From contig NZ_CP025120.1 in assembly GCF_002838765.1 (NCBI RefSeq), positions 1,922,001-1,986,000 on the forward strand: DNA of 64,000 bases, in the 5' to 3' direction. Position 1 is the stretch's first letter. Each line of letters starts with the position of its first letter. The position numbers were made by a program, and so were the translations under genes. Under the pieces are notes generated by a model. The model did not search any database and was not told where the DNA came from. It worked only from the letters and a program-made list of their open reading frames with translations. Of the stretch, positions 63,188 to 64,000 are shown piece after piece. Source of the DNA: Kangiella profundi. Its GTDB lineage: Bacteria > Pseudomonadota > Gammaproteobacteria > Enterobacterales > Kangiellaceae.

Positions 63188-64000
63188 TCACTTTATCAGA
63201 CGATGACTGCGTTGCACCAGAATCTGCAACTCTCGTAGCGCCACTGAGAACTTGGAGAACTCATGGGTACTGGTTTGTCTGAAGTCAGTAACCATTTCAC
63301 GCCAACGTGATAGCAAATCATCATGATCGGCCAGGAAGTGCTTGATCCGTGTATCTGCTGACTTGTACTTATTGGTCAAAGGCAATACCGCTTCAATCAA
63401 GTTTCGTTGCTGGTAATCCAGCTCTTCGCGGAATGCGGCACGAGCAAATGCCTGCCAATGATTGAGAACAGGTTGTGCGATGATTTGAGTCAGGAACCAA
63501 TGGAGGTTAATTTCCGCACCCAGTTTGTAGTAAACCTCTGCTACCAACAGAATTGGCAGATCATACTGTTTGGCCAGCTCAATGATATCCATTGCTGAGA
63601 ACATAGTGCTCAGCAATGAAACCTGGCGAGCTAGCTTCTCTGGTACACCCTGCGCAATCAATTGCTGTGCATCTTTCTCAATGCCCTGAGCTTCTTTTGC
63701 TTCCAATGTTTTATGAACATTGCGTTGCAATTCAACCACGCCATCACGGAAATAACTGACGACTTCAGCAATGGACTGATCCTTGCGACGATTACGCACG
63801 AACCAGCGAGTAGCACGGCGTACAATACGACGCGCCTGGAACATCATCTGAATCTGTACATTAGCCGGGACTTTATTATCCAGCTCTTCGATACTATCCC
63901 AGAGTCCTTGCATACCAAAAGTTTCTTTGGCCATGGCATAACATTGCGCCACTTCGCCAATATTAGCACCAACCTCATCAATCACTCGGAATGCAAAGTT
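63188..64000 (-). CDS. NAD-specific glutamate dehydrogenase (GDH2 type), C-terminal part (truncated by window)
   Basis: The frame is open through the window end, so the gene starts beyond base 64000. The visible 271 residues match the C-terminal helical domain of the large (about 1600 aa) NAD-GDH of proteobacteria: V-IDEVGANIGEVAQCYAMAKETFG, RRIVRRATRWFVRNRR and VAEVYYKLGAEINLHWF. The catalytic domain is not visible. The enzyme deaminates glutamate to 2-oxoglutarate. The GTG at 63985 is internal, not a start. Confidence 0.9.
   Translation of the reverse strand, partial: NFAFRVIDEVGANIGEVAQCYAMAKETFGMQGLWDSIEELDNKVPANVQIQMMFQARRIVRRATRWFVRNRRKDQSIAEVVSYFRDGVVELQRNVHKTLEAKEAQGIEKDAQQLIAQGVPEKLARQVSLLSTMFSAMDIIELAKQYDLPILLVAEVYYKLGAEINLHWFLTQIIAQPVLNHWQAFARAAFREELDYQQRNLIEAVLPLTNKYKSADTRIKHFLADHDDLLSRWREMVTDFRQTSTHEFSKFSVALRELQILVQRSHRLIK

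Overview
The window looks like chromosome of a marine gammaproteobacterium, most likely Kangiella or a close relative of Oceanospirillales type. This rests on gene order, moderate G+C (low-to-mid 40s by eye) and family content. It is inference: no rRNA or marker tree can be run here. No prophage, insertion sequence, integrase or CRISPR array was found.

Layout. (1) 1-5621: the 3' end of mltD converges on an overlapping ycjX-ycjF-natA-natB operon. (2) 5772-14199: a TonB2-type energy-transducing operon (DUF3450 protein, TtpC, ExbB, ExbD, TonB, TPR protein), then a degenerate M16-peptidase-like secreted protein behind a terminator hairpin, and upstream an orphan outer-membrane barrel. (3) 14493-19743: a complete sapABCDF peptide ABC importer operon. 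(4) 19818-33814: the protein-quality-control locus ppiD - tRNA-Asp/Val - hupB - lon - clpX - clpP - tig - tRNA-Leu/His/Arg/Pro - folD, in the order known from Pseudomonas. Between clpX and clpP lie two extra genes: a secreted PPP-type phosphatase fused to an atypical kinase-like domain, and an ATP/ADP-translocase-like carrier. (5) 33888-37563: a ynbAB-like phospholipid operon (CDP-alcohol phosphotransferase, CDP-DAG synthase, acyltransferase and a frameshifted DedA/YqaA-like gene), divergent from an HTH regulator. (6) 37586-45284: cysS, ppiB, lpxH, a ClpP-fold lipoprotein, a DUF924 protein, a secreted monohaem protein, pepE and miaE. (7) 45354-61870: two separate MoxR/DUF58 systems. One has a TgpA-type transglutaminase (minus strand); the other is a Bat-type operon with VWA, TPR and BatD proteins (plus strand). 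Between them lie two small outer-membrane barrels, a 52-aa membrane peptide and fadIJ. (8) 61975-64000: an HSD10-like dehydrogenase, a small hypothetical gene and the 3' end of an NAD-glutamate dehydrogenase.

Several regulatory sites can be read directly. Good sigma-70 promoters precede the TonB operon, hupB, the Pro-Arg-His-Leu tRNA operon, miaE and fadIJ. A PsrA-like palindrome overlaps the fadIJ -35 box. A GTTCAG direct repeat with 11-bp period lies before the first small barrel gene. Many Rho-independent terminators separate the units. The most unusual item is the phosphatase-kinase fusion plus nucleotide-carrier pair inside the clp locus. The phospholipid operon, with its altered CDP-alcohol-transferase motif and broken DedA-like gene, is second.
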